Assembly (NCBI GenBank): GCA_041740315.1
Contig: JBGSMF010000181.1
Span: 1-25,492, forward strand
From: JBGSMF01 sp041740315
GTDB taxonomy: Bacteria > Chloroflexota > Anaerolineae > Fen-1058
Direction: 5' to 3'
DNA: 25,492 bases
Below are positions 1 through 8,020 of the stretch, one piece after another. A program made the translations under genes and the position numbers. The notes beneath the pieces were generated by a model. That model worked only from the letters and a program-made list of their open reading frames with translations. It ran no database searches and was not told the origin of the DNA. Every line of letters starts with the position of its first letter. The first letter of the stretch is position 1.

Positions 1-196
1 GATGGCGCGCGGCGGCCTGCTCTTGGGGCGAGGGCTTGGCCGTGCCCACATCCATCTGACGATAGATTTGTCGAGAATCCGCTGAGACAATCTCGCCGCC
101 TACCCGCTGAGCTAATTCAATTGCCCAAGTCGTTTTACCCACCGCTGTGGGGCCGGTGACGACACGTAACTTTGGATTTGAGATTTGAGGTTTCAC
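1..196 (-). CDS. miaA: tRNA dimethylallyltransferase MiaA, N-terminal fragment
   Basis: The first 65 residues of MiaA are visible; the rest lies beyond the left edge. MiaA transfers a dimethylallyl group to N6 of A37 in tRNAs that read UNN codons. The translation contains the P-loop GPTAVGKT near residues 15-22 and the family motif SADSRQIYRQMDVGTAKPS near residues 39-57. The start is taken as GTG at 196, just after the yraN TAA stop (200-198). An ATG at 198-196 runs straight into a stop codon in its own frame. The gene is the last visible member of the minus-strand run coming from the kinase/ATPase cassette. The family assignment is secure; the exact start is not. Confidence 0.93.
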   Translation of the reverse strand, partial: MKPQISNPKLRVVTGPTAVGKTTWAIELAQRVGGEIVSADSRQIYRQMDVGTAKPSPQEQAAARH

Positions 197-197
197 A

Positions 198-635
198 TTA
201 GCCTTCAACCGCATTCTCGAGCACATCCACGCGCAGCAACTCGCCGCGCGGCGAAAGCTCGACCGCGACGAAATCAATCCGCCAGTCGCACTCAAGGGTC
301 TGCTCTTGAAGGTAGGTTTGCGCAGCCGCAATCAGGTGCGCTTGCTTGGAGGGAGTGATGGATTCTTCAGGCGTGCCAAATTGATCGCCGCGCCGGGTGC
401 GCACCTCGACAAAGACCAGGCTGCCTTCCTGCTGGGCCACAATATCAATCTCGCCGGCTGCGCAGCGCCAGTTGCGCTGGTGAATGACATAGCCGCGCCG
501 AAGCAATTCGCGCGCGGCCAGCTCTTCACCCAGCGCGCCCAAACGCTGGCGCGAACGACCACCACCTGATGATGCTTGACCTCGGTCATCTCTAGGCAGG
601 CAACAATCGGTCGGTTGTCGGCGGTCAGTCGTCAT
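198..635 (-). CDS. yraN: YraN/UPF0102 family nuclease-like protein
   Basis: This 145-residue protein belongs to the UPF0102/YraN family, which has a restriction-endonuclease-like fold and no settled function. The conserved core is visible: LGALGEELAARELLRRGY (residues 32-49), GEIDIV (61-66) and FVEVRTR (75-81). The acidic and basic residues E38, E62, D64, E77 and R79 sit where nuclease-fold catalytic positions are expected. Residues 1-30 form a polar extension absent from the core family. The ATG at 635 overlaps the TGA of the upstream membrane ATPase gene (634-632) in an ATGA junction, which supports this start and translational coupling. miaA follows two bases after the stop. Confidence 0.92.
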   Translation of the reverse strand: MTTDRRQPTDCCLPRDDRGQASSGGGRSRQRLGALGEELAARELLRRGYVIHQRNWRCAAGEIDIVAQQEGSLVFVEVRTRRGDQFGTPEESITPSKQAHLIAAAQTYLQEQTLECDWRIDFVAVELSPRGELLRVDVLENAVEG

Positions 636-3600
636 ATTACTTTTTCATATGACGGGCGCGAGGCATAGATCCAGCGCCGAATCAAATCTACCCGAAAGCG
701 GTACAGGTGGCTGCGCGGGTCAGAGCGCATCGCAATATCGCGCGATTCCAGGTTATCAAACGCCTCTTGCAACTCGCCGGCTTCCAATGGCCGCCCGCGC
801 TTGCGCAGCAATTTGGCTACATCATCCAAGGTAGCCGCATCGTTGGCTTCCAGCAATTCGGCCAGCGCCAGCAGGGTCAGGCGCTGCTGAGTAGAAGATT
901 CGGCCCAAATGTATTTGAAATGCGCCTCGCCGCGCTCGACAATGCGCTCCAGCGACGCCTCCACGTCGGTCGTGGTCAAATAACTTCGCTGGGTCTCGTT
1001 GTGATAGGCCACCAACTCGTGACAAACTACCTGGGTGAAATAAGGGTGCCCGGCTGCCACCTGGTAGATGCGCTCGATAGCCAAGGGGTCGTACTCTAGC
1101 CCACAGGCGGCCACCGGCTGCGTCACCAGGCGAGTCACCTCGCCCTTTTCGAGGAACGTAATCTTTTTGTAGGCGGCAATGTTGAACAAGATAGACCAAT
1201 ATTCCGCCGCCAGTTCCTCTAGCTTGTGCGTGCCGGTAAACACAAAATCCACCTTGCGTTCGTGCTGCATCAAATTGCGCAGGTAGGGAAAAATATCGGC
1301 TGTCAATTTGCCGTCTTCAACGCGCTTTTGCAACTCTTCAAATTCGTCAAACATCAGAAGCAGGCTTTTGCCGCCCAGCGCGCCATACACACTGCGCAAA
1401 AAGCGGCTGCGGAAAAAGAACTCGGGCGATTCATCAAAATCTCGGCGGGGCGGCAGTTCCACTGCGATGCCCTTGTTCTCTAGCGCATAGGCAATGTCGT
1501 CGGCAATGGAGTAGAGGAATTCGGCTTCGCCGCGCGCAGATTTGCCCTGCATATCCACCAAAATGCAGATGTGCGTATCGGCTAAAACCTCTCCCATGCG
1601 GTAGAGAATGGAAGTTTTGCCAGTGCGCCGCTGGCCGTGCAGCACAATTACGTTGTTTTGGTACTTGCCAAATAAATGCTCGCGCACAAACTCGAACACA
1701 TCTTGCCGGCCCACAAACATCTCGCCGCTCTGCAATGGTGTGCCCGTCACGTAGGGGATTGGAAAGATGCGCTGGAAAGACTTTTCTGCCTCGATAAATT
1801 CAACCTGGTCTCCAAATTCCAACTCGCTATCGTCGTTCAGGGCATCATCGTACGTCACTTGCCAGCACAAGCGTAAAGCAGTTGGAGCGGGCGCCAGAGT
1901 TTTGCCTGCCGCATCGCGCGGTTTGATCACAACCGATAGCTCGCGGCTATCTTGGGGCGGCAAAATATCTATGCGGTGATCTTGCCCTTCAATCACATCA
2001 TACTCGTCATCGTCATACACATGCAAGCGCACCTGCTCGGCCACATTCAACCCACGATTTGTCAGCACAATGCTCAGCACCAGGCGGCGGGCAAAGGTCA
2101 ACTTGCGCGTCTTGAGCTCGGCCGTGATTTCGGCCCGGCCCTGCATATCTTTGACCGCGCTCAGCACAATATCTTCCCACCGGTCAAGCAACACGCGAAA
2201 GACCGCAAACTCGGGCAGCAACGTGCAGCACATAGAGATACGCCCGCCCTCTTCGCCAAAAATACGCGCCAGGCGCAGGTCTTCCAGCGTATTGTTCAAA
2301 AAGATAATCTTGCTGGCAAGATCATCTACGCGTTCAAGCTTTTTCAATCTGGTCAAGACGCGCGTCAAGTGCTCGCCGGCCTTGGTTAACAGGGGCGGCA
2401 AGGTAGAAGTCTGATCTTCGGGCAAAGGCGCAATATCGGCTATTTGGGCCACAGTTCCAGCCCGCAGGCCGCGGGCCAGCAATTCATGCAGCCCGGCGAT
2501 TTCGGTTCTCAATTTCCATTCGGGCTGTTTTTGCAATATTTCGACTGTGGTGTCAAACACGCCCGCCGCATTCTGGGGGTCTACGGCCAGCATGTAATAA
2601 GCCGCCGCCATGCTGGCCTTGGGCATATCCGGCTTCAAGTCAAAGGCCAGGTGCTCCAGCACTCGCACCGCCTGCCGGTCGGCCTGGAACAGCCGGTACA
2701 GGCGCGGCAAAAATTGATCACCCCGCTGCAAAATGTCATAGCGCACCCGGCGGGCCCGATCCACCGGCCTCAGCCGGAACACTGTGAAAATCAAGCCAAA
2801 GAAAACCCCCTGCACAGCGCCCCAAAACATAAAAACGGGCACCGATAGAATAACACAAGGAATCCAAACCAGGTACATCCCCATCACGCGCACAGAAGGC
2901 GAAGACAACGCCCCCCACAACTCTGTGCTGTCTTTTAAACCAGGAATATTGCGCAACAATGGCACAAACTGGGGGAGCACGCCAATGAGAAAGCGGCCTT
3001 CATTAGCCTGCTGAAATGCAGCAACTAGCCCTATAACAGCGCCGGCCACCACAGCGGCATAGACCCGCGTTAAAAGCCGGTTGGGAGGATTCTTGGGCAT
3101 AAAAGCCGCCAGCCCACCCCAACTGATAGCAAGCAAAAAAATAATCGGCACCAACAAAGCCGGTAGGGCGCTATCTGTTATGCGGCCGAAAGGTGTGCTG
3201 TCTGCTGCCGCGTGCAAGGCGCTCACCACACATTCTACAACCTGGCCGCCCGGCAGGTGAGCCGCCAAGTCCTTGTAACCTGTTGCAAAGGCGCTGCTCC
3301 ATACCCCGCCCAACGCAAAAATAAAACTCACGCCAATCCCCACCACCAGGCCGGCCTTGAGGGCTTGTTCATGATGCAACGCAAACCACGTGTTGCGGCC
3401 TCGCTTATCGCCAATAGCATCGCGGAGTAAAGACAGGCGGGCCGATGGCGCGGCTCTGCGCCGCAGCCAACCCACCAATGCCCCTTCCGCGCCGCCCACC
3501 ACCAACCCCAAAAACCCGCACGCCAGGAACAAGGCAAGCGAGAACATTGAATGGCGCGCAAGCTGAACCACCCAGGCTTGCGGAAAACAATCCATGCCGG

Positions 3601-3970
3601 CCGGTAAACTGGCTCCAAGCACGTTCCGCCCAGCCCACACTGCCATCGCCGGCGCTACAATCAGCGCATAGACCACCGCCGCGGCCATTACGCCGCTGAC
3701 CATGCCAGCACGCATTCCAGCCTTGAGGGTTGTGGCACGCGCCCGCCAGGCCGCTAGCGACCCCACCAGCAGCAAAACCAGCATCGTCATGCCATTTAGC
3801 GCGGCAAACACCGCCAGACCCACCGCAATTTTGATCTCCCACCCAAGCGATGGCAAAACCCCAACAGGCAAAGCGTTGGTCACTTCGAGCACAACAAATG
3901 TTGGGTACAACGTCAACAAAGTAATGACCAGGCCGATAATTGTGCCCGTAGTCATGCTTTTCTTGATCAC
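632..3970 (-). CDS. Polytopic membrane protein with C-terminal STAND-type AAA ATPase
   Basis: This 1112-residue protein has no name I recognise. Residues 1-400 hold about eight hydrophobic segments (roughly 9-29, 47-72, 88-112, 141-165, 205-228, 268-290, 303-319, 364-398). Residues 400-610 look helical. Residues 613-730 are beta-rich and resemble an Ig/CARDB-like sandwich. The ATPase begins with IPYVTGTPL and MFVGRQDV (737-758), followed by Walker A GQRRTGKTS (779-787), Walker B LLLMFDEFEE (870-879), a GHPYFTQ motif (974-980) and a probable winged-helix tail (about 1025-1105). The start is GTG 3970, overlapping the TGA of the kinase-ATPase gene by four bases; an ATG at codon 6 is an alternative. 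Its operon partner carries the same ATPase class, so a shared signalling complex at the membrane is inferred, not shown. Confidence 0.85.
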   Translation of the reverse strand: MIKKSMTTGTIIGLVITLLTLYPTFVVLEVTNALPVGVLPSLGWEIKIAVGLAVFAALNGMTMLVLLLVGSLAAWRARATTLKAGMRAGMVSGVMAAAVVYALIVAPAMAVWAGRNVLGASLPAGMDCFPQAWVVQLARHSMFSLALFLACGFLGLVVGGAEGALVGWLRRRAAPSARLSLLRDAIGDKRGRNTWFALHHEQALKAGLVVGIGVSFIFALGGVWSSAFATGYKDLAAHLPGGQVVECVVSALHAAADSTPFGRITDSALPALLVPIIFLLAISWGGLAAFMPKNPPNRLLTRVYAAVVAGAVIGLVAAFQQANEGRFLIGVLPQFVPLLRNIPGLKDSTELWGALSSPSVRVMGMYLVWIPCVILSVPVFMFWGAVQGVFFGLIFTVFRLRPVDRARRVRYDILQRGDQFLPRLYRLFQADRQAVRVLEHLAFDLKPDMPKASMAAAYYMLAVDPQNAAGVFDTTVEILQKQPEWKLRTEIAGLHELLARGLRAGTVAQIADIAPLPEDQTSTLPPLLTKAGEHLTRVLTRLKKLERVDDLASKIIFLNNTLEDLRLARIFGEEGGRISMCCTLLPEFAVFRVLLDRWEDIVLSAVKDMQGRAEITAELKTRKLTFARRLVLSIVLTNRGLNVAEQVRLHVYDDDEYDVIEGQDHRIDILPPQDSRELSVVIKPRDAAGKTLAPAPTALRLCWQVTYDDALNDDSELEFGDQVEFIEAEKSFQRIFPIPYVTGTPLQSGEMFVGRQDVFEFVREHLFGKYQNNVIVLHGQRRTGKTSILYRMGEVLADTHICILVDMQGKSARGEAEFLYSIADDIAYALENKGIAVELPPRRDFDESPEFFFRSRFLRSVYGALGGKSLLLMFDEFEELQKRVEDGKLTADIFPYLRNLMQHERKVDFVFTGTHKLEELAAEYWSILFNIAAYKKITFLEKGEVTRLVTQPVAACGLEYDPLAIERIYQVAAGHPYFTQVVCHELVAYHNETQRSYLTTTDVEASLERIVERGEAHFKYIWAESSTQQRLTLLALAELLEANDAATLDDVAKLLRKRGRPLEAGELQEAFDNLESRDIAMRSDPRSHLYRFRVDLIRRWIYASRPSYEKVI

Positions 3971-5898
3971 AGCACAGCCTCCAGCGCAACGGCCATCTCA
4001 CCGGCCGATTTGAAGCGGTCGCGGGGAGCTTTGGACAAGGCGCGATTCAACACATTGTCCACGCCGGGGGGTAAATCGGGTTTGAGCGTACAAGGCATAG
4101 GGGGCGCATCGGTCATGTGCTTGAGCAGCACGGCCAGCGGTGTATCAGCCGAAAAGGGCAACTGCCCCACCAGCATTTCATACACCACCACGCCCAGGGC
4201 ATAGATATCGCTAGAGGGGGTCACTTGCTCGCCGCCAGCCTGCTCAGGCGACATGTAATCGGGCGTGCCCAGCGTCATGCCGGTAGCCGTAAATTGCACG
4301 CCTTCCAACATCTTGACTACGCCAAAATCAGTCAACACCGCATAAGGTTCTGCTTCTGCGGCAGCCGGCGGCCCGAATTCCTCGCTGCGCAGCAAGATAT
4401 TGGCCGGCTTGACATCGCGATGCACCAGCCCGCGGGCATGGGCGTAATCTAGCGCGGCGGCCACATCGCGCGTAATGGTCACAATCTCGGTCTGCGACAA
4501 GAGCCGACTGGCACTGCGCAGGTCTCTAATCTTGTGCTTGAGGGTGGGGCCGGGGATATATTCCATCACCATATAGGTCAGATTGTCGGCGGTGCCAAAA
4601 TCAAATACCTGAACAATATTCGTGTGGCGCAAGCGCGCAATGGCAGTCGCCTCGCGCTGGAATCGCTCGTAAAAGGCGGCATCGGCAGAAAAACGCGGCG
4701 AGAGCACCTTGAGCGCCACATAGCGGTCTAACGCGGGCTGGTAGCCCTTGTACACCTCGGCCATGCCCCCCTGCCCGATGGGCGAAACCACCCGATAGCC
4801 TCCCAGGGTGCGGCCGGTCAAATCGCTGGCAGTTGTAGAAACCGGCATTGAACTAGCGCCAGACGATGGCCCGGCGCGCTGCCGATCGAGGAACTCGGCA
4901 AAAGTCGTGCTGAACGGCACAGGTTTATCATCCTGCTCACATATCAGGCTCTTGACTTTGAGCACGCGCACCACCGGCTCTGAAGCCTGTGACAGGTGAG
5001 CCAACGCCATCTGCTGGGTAGACGTTAACTGCGACCACAGGTAGCGGTAGTGGTCTTCGGCCTCGGCCAGAAAGCGCCTGCGCACCTGCCGGCAAATTTC
5101 CGGCGGGCGCGGCCGGCCGCATCCGGGGGTTTCGTAGAGATGAAAGCCGGCCACTTGCAAAAAAAAGGGATGCGTCCCAGACAGGTTAATGGCAAAGTTG
5201 GCCTCGTCTTCGCAAAACCCCTGCCCCTCAAGAAAAGATAGGCCTGTTAGCAAAAGCCGAGCATTGTCATTGCTCATCAAGTTCAGCGACAGCTCTGAAA
5301 AGATGTTGAAAAATGGCGACGACAGCGTGTCGGAATGTTCATAAGTCAGCTCGTACAAGCCGCGCTTTGAGGCGGTCAAGTAGACCAGCCCCAGTTCACC
5401 GGCCAGGCTACGCAGTTCGCCGTAAAAATCCGTTTCAAAGCGCGAATTGCGCGCCAGCGATTCAAACTCGTCCATGCACAGCGCCAGATCGAACCCGGCG
5501 TCGCGCACCCGGCGCAAGGCCCGGCGCACTGCCATAAAGCGCACCTCGCCCGAATCAACCACCCGCTGCACTGCAGCCACCAGGCTGTCATCGGGCAAGC
5601 GCGCCGCAATGGCTTCGAGCAGCTCGATCCAAAAATCCTCAACACCGGCCGAGGCCATGCCTTCCAGGTCGAAATACAAAATCAACTGCTTTTCAGGGTT
5701 CAAGCCATACTGGCGCATGATGGTCGGGTGGCTAATATACGTCAGCAGCGACGACTTGCCCATCTTGCGCTCGCCAACCAGCGCGCGGCATTGATGGGTC
5801 ACGACGGCGCTGTATAGGGCCTCGACCTGCGCCGTCCGGCCAAAGAAATAGGCCGGATCAGCAATACGCTGGCGGTTGAAAAAGGGGTTTTTGATCAT
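3967..5898 (-). CDS. STAND-type ATPase fused to a C-terminal Ser/Thr protein kinase
   Basis: This is a 643-residue two-module protein. The N-terminal ATPase starts with NPFFNRQRI and YFFGR (4-21), then Walker A GERKMGKSS (42-50), Walker B LALCMDEFE (138-146) and GTHPFFLQ (241-248). A Pro/Ser/Thr-rich linker (about 341-362) leads to a Hanks-type kinase: glycine loop IGQGGMAEVYKG (374-385), ATP-binding lysine K397, catalytic loop HRDVKPAN (493-500, D495), DFG (524-526) and GTPDYMSPE (544-552). All key kinase residues are present, so activity is expected. There is no membrane segment or extracellular sensor. The order is reversed compared with PknB-type kinases, whose kinase domain is N-terminal. 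The next gene downstream encodes a membrane protein with the same ATPase class, its likely partner or substrate. Confidence 0.93.
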   Translation of the reverse strand: MIKNPFFNRQRIADPAYFFGRTAQVEALYSAVVTHQCRALVGERKMGKSSLLTYISHPTIMRQYGLNPEKQLILYFDLEGMASAGVEDFWIELLEAIAARLPDDSLVAAVQRVVDSGEVRFMAVRRALRRVRDAGFDLALCMDEFESLARNSRFETDFYGELRSLAGELGLVYLTASKRGLYELTYEHSDTLSSPFFNIFSELSLNLMSNDNARLLLTGLSFLEGQGFCEDEANFAINLSGTHPFFLQVAGFHLYETPGCGRPRPPEICRQVRRRFLAEAEDHYRYLWSQLTSTQQMALAHLSQASEPVVRVLKVKSLICEQDDKPVPFSTTFAEFLDRQRAGPSSGASSMPVSTTASDLTGRTLGGYRVVSPIGQGGMAEVYKGYQPALDRYVALKVLSPRFSADAAFYERFQREATAIARLRHTNIVQVFDFGTADNLTYMVMEYIPGPTLKHKIRDLRSASRLLSQTEIVTITRDVAAALDYAHARGLVHRDVKPANILLRSEEFGPPAAAEAEPYAVLTDFGVVKMLEGVQFTATGMTLGTPDYMSPEQAGGEQVTPSSDIYALGVVVYEMLVGQLPFSADTPLAVLLKHMTDAPPMPCTLKPDLPPGVDNVLNRALSKAPRDRFKSAGEMAVALEAVL

Positions 5899-5932
5899 AA
5901 GCTTTCAACTCGTTTGAAATGCGCTTGACACA

Positions 5933-5941
5933 ATTGTACCA
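5933..5941 (-). promoter_or_regulatory. Candidate extended -10 promoter for the kinase/ATPase cassette
   Basis: On the minus strand TGG-TACAAT reads from 5941 to 5933, matching the TGn extension plus a -10 hexamer one base from consensus. It lies 35 bases upstream of the ATG at 5898, giving a short leader. No convincing -35 box is present at 16-18 bases. The call rests on pattern alone. Confidence 0.4.
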
Positions 5942-5969
5942 TAGATAAAGCGTAAGCGTTCAGGTGGCT

Positions 5970-6076
5970 GATTTATAACCACAAGGGACACTAGGGACAC
6001 AAAGGATAGCAGGGAGGCAAAGCATGGCAGGCGGTCACTTTTACCCTCTGCTTGGTGTCCTTTGTGGTAGAAAATC
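5970..6076. repeat. Imperfect palindromic repeat element, 22-base arms
   Basis: The left arm (5970-5991) and right arm (6055-6076) are reverse complements at 18 of 22 positions. Their cores are ACCACAAGGGACAC (5978-5991) and GTGTCCTTTGTGGT (6055-6068), which differ at one position. A further GGGACACAAAGGA (5995-6005 region) echoes the core inside the element. It fills the spacer between the DUF4012 stop and the kinase-ATPase promoter and could act as a terminator-like hairpin or be a small non-autonomous repeat. A reading frame across it gives only low-complexity Ser/Leu/Val sequence and is not called as a gene. Confidence 0.65.
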
Positions 6077-6103
6077 ACCTCCGACTGTACGGTTACGATA
6101 AAG

Positions 6104-8020
6104 CTAGGGATAGTTGTACCACACCTGCACATGCTGGTCAGTGCTCAAATGCAGCGCCCACTGCAGCGCCTGCCCTGTTTCGATCACGGGCGGCTCTGCC
6201 CTGAGCAGCCTGGCGCCATCTGGCAAAGCCAGCGTGATTTCAATCGGCCAATTATTCGTTGCGGGCTGGCGTTGGAGATACAATGTATACACCCATCCAT
6301 CGGCTTCTTTCCTGGCGACGGGCGGCAAGGTGTATTCAAAACGCGTCACCTGGCGCGCGCCGCCCTGCAAGGCAAAAAATGATTCAAACACCGCAAAACC
6401 CTGGTCTTGAAGGGTCGTCGCTTGCCCATTGCTAGACCGCTTGCCTATCAGTGGCGCAGGAGCTTGAAGTGTGGCCGAAATCAGCGCGCTACCAGATGGG
6501 GCATACACTCGCACCAAATCCCAATAGCAGCGATTCATCATTCCATCATACGTTTTATCATAACGCGGCGAGTGATTGCAAGCCGGTTGTTCGGGCCTGG
6601 CGCGGCTGGTGTGAACAAGCGCCAAAGCGGCCTTGCCGCTGCCCTCTTTGTCTAGCTGCACCGAATACGACATCTGCTCGTCAATGTTTGGATTGACCTT
6701 GTTAAATCCCAGGTTAGAGTCAACCACCATCACATAGTCGCCTTGTGTTTGGGCCAGCGCCCCATCCCATTTACGCTGCGCCAACAGGTGTTGCGCTTGC
6801 GACGATTCCAGGTAAACCAGCACGTCGCGGCGATCTAAAACCTGCATGACCGCCAGCGCCAAGCGCATGGCTTGTTGAGGTGTCACGTCGCTTTGAATAC
6901 GCGCCAGCGCGGCCTCTGCCAACGCGCCGGTGAAATCTTTGCGGCGCAACCACCACTCGGTTGAAATTCGTTCGTCCGGCTCTGGCATCAAGGCTTGGCG
7001 CATAGCCTCAAGCGCGTTTTGCCCCGTCACCGGCTGATCAAAGCCAGAAACGCTCAACGGCCCCAGACCCTCTAACAAAACAGGCATGGCCTGTAGATTG
7101 ACGGCAATAACGCCATCAATCCGGCCGGGGCGGCTGATCTGGTACAGCCGAATAGCCGCTTGCGCGCTAGAGGGAAAATCTGGTGACCAATTTGAATCTC
7201 TGAAAACCCAAATCTCCGATCCCATAAAGGCCAGCAACTCGGGGGGTGCATCGGGATAAGAAAACTGATAGTCATCCACCGCATAGCTGTCTTCAAAAGT
7301 CACAGAGATAATCTCGCCGCGCTGTATGACCACCCGTCCCACACTGCTGATAAATCCCCCTGTTGGGCGCAGTTCATCGCTGTTTTGCGCCAGCACCAGG
7401 TAGGTGCGCGCCTGGTCAAAGCCAAGCAAATCTGGCGCCAGCGCCAGCAAATCTAGCGCAGTAGATGCCAGGGGCAAAATTTTATCGGCCTTGGCCAGCA
7501 ATGCGGCCGCGCGAGGAGAAAGGGGGCGGGTCACCCGCGCGCGAGCCAGAACAGCCTTGTCAAGCTGAGCCTGCGCCGGGCCTAGCGCCGGCCCAATGGC
7601 CTCGATCAACTCGACCGCGCGTTGAATAGACAAGCCCCCCTCTTGCAAAGAGGACACCTGAGGTTCCAGGCCGGCCAACAAACCATCGCCCGCGTCGGCC
7701 AGCTCTACGGCCATGTCCATCAACGCGGGGGCAGCTTCAAGCTCAGCGCCGTAACCCGGCAGCCAGCCCAGATACGGAGCAAGCCAGAGCAATGGCGCCA
7801 GTTCCGAGCGAAGCTGGCGCAGCTCAGAGCGGGCGGCATGCACATCACCGATCATTGGAGTAAGGTCTTGCAAATCGAGCTGGGCTGGGTCAAGCGATTG
7901 CCAGCGGTCCAGGCGCGCCTTTAATGACAGCGCCAGGCTGTCGACTCGCCAGGCTTTGTAACCCAACAGCCCCAGCAAAACAAGCAGAACGAAAAGCCAG
8001 ACCAGGCTTGAACGCTTCAC
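6104..8020 (-). CDS. DUF4012 domain-containing membrane-anchored protein
   Basis: This 638-residue protein has one N-terminal membrane helix (residues 5-21), and the remainder is probably outside the membrane. The DUF4012 signature YLVLAQNSDELRPTGGFISS spans about 207-226, and the downstream region (SNWSPDFPSSAQ, IDGVIAVN, LLEGLGPL) fits the family. The domain's function is unknown; it is common in Actinobacteria and Chloroflexota, often near envelope polysaccharide genes. A tyrosine/tryptophan-rich C-terminal portion (after about residue 500) looks like a second beta-rich domain. The start is GTG at 8020, overlapping the recN TGA by four bases (GTGA). This implies co-transcription with recN, though no functional link is evident. 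Confidence 0.9.
   Translation of the reverse strand: MKRSSLVWLFVLLVLLGLLGYKAWRVDSLALSLKARLDRWQSLDPAQLDLQDLTPMIGDVHAARSELRQLRSELAPLLWLAPYLGWLPGYGAELEAAPALMDMAVELADAGDGLLAGLEPQVSSLQEGGLSIQRAVELIEAIGPALGPAQAQLDKAVLARARVTRPLSPRAAALLAKADKILPLASTALDLLALAPDLLGFDQARTYLVLAQNSDELRPTGGFISSVGRVVIQRGEIISVTFEDSYAVDDYQFSYPDAPPELLAFMGSEIWVFRDSNWSPDFPSSAQAAIRLYQISRPGRIDGVIAVNLQAMPVLLEGLGPLSVSGFDQPVTGQNALEAMRQALMPEPDERISTEWWLRRKDFTGALAEAALARIQSDVTPQQAMRLALAVMQVLDRRDVLVYLESSQAQHLLAQRKWDGALAQTQGDYVMVVDSNLGFNKVNPNIDEQMSYSVQLDKEGSGKAALALVHTSRARPEQPACNHSPRYDKTYDGMMNRCYWDLVRVYAPSGSALISATLQAPAPLIGKRSSNGQATTLQDQGFAVFESFFALQGGARQVTRFEYTLPPVARKEADGWVYTLYLQRQPATNNWPIEITLALPDGARLLRAEPPVIETGQALQWALHLSTDQHVQVWYNYP

Noticed and set aside
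3405..4001. A 198-codon minus-strand frame within the start of the membrane ATPase gene
   Set aside because: It is an alternative frame of the hydrophobic N-terminal coding region, giving Cys/Trp/Gly-rich sequence with no family resemblance.
632..5898. Antiviral defence system of the Avs or NLR type
   Set aside because: The ATPases are STAND-like, but no nuclease, TIR, protease or repeat sensor domain is visible and no mobile-element or defence-island genes are adjacent. Signalling is the more cautious reading.
5905..6132. A 75-codon minus-strand reading frame between the DUF4012 gene and the kinase-ATPase gene
   Set aside because: It is the translation of the palindromic repeat, giving low-complexity Ser/Leu/Val runs, and it overlaps the end of the DUF4012 gene. 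No ribosome-binding site is visible.
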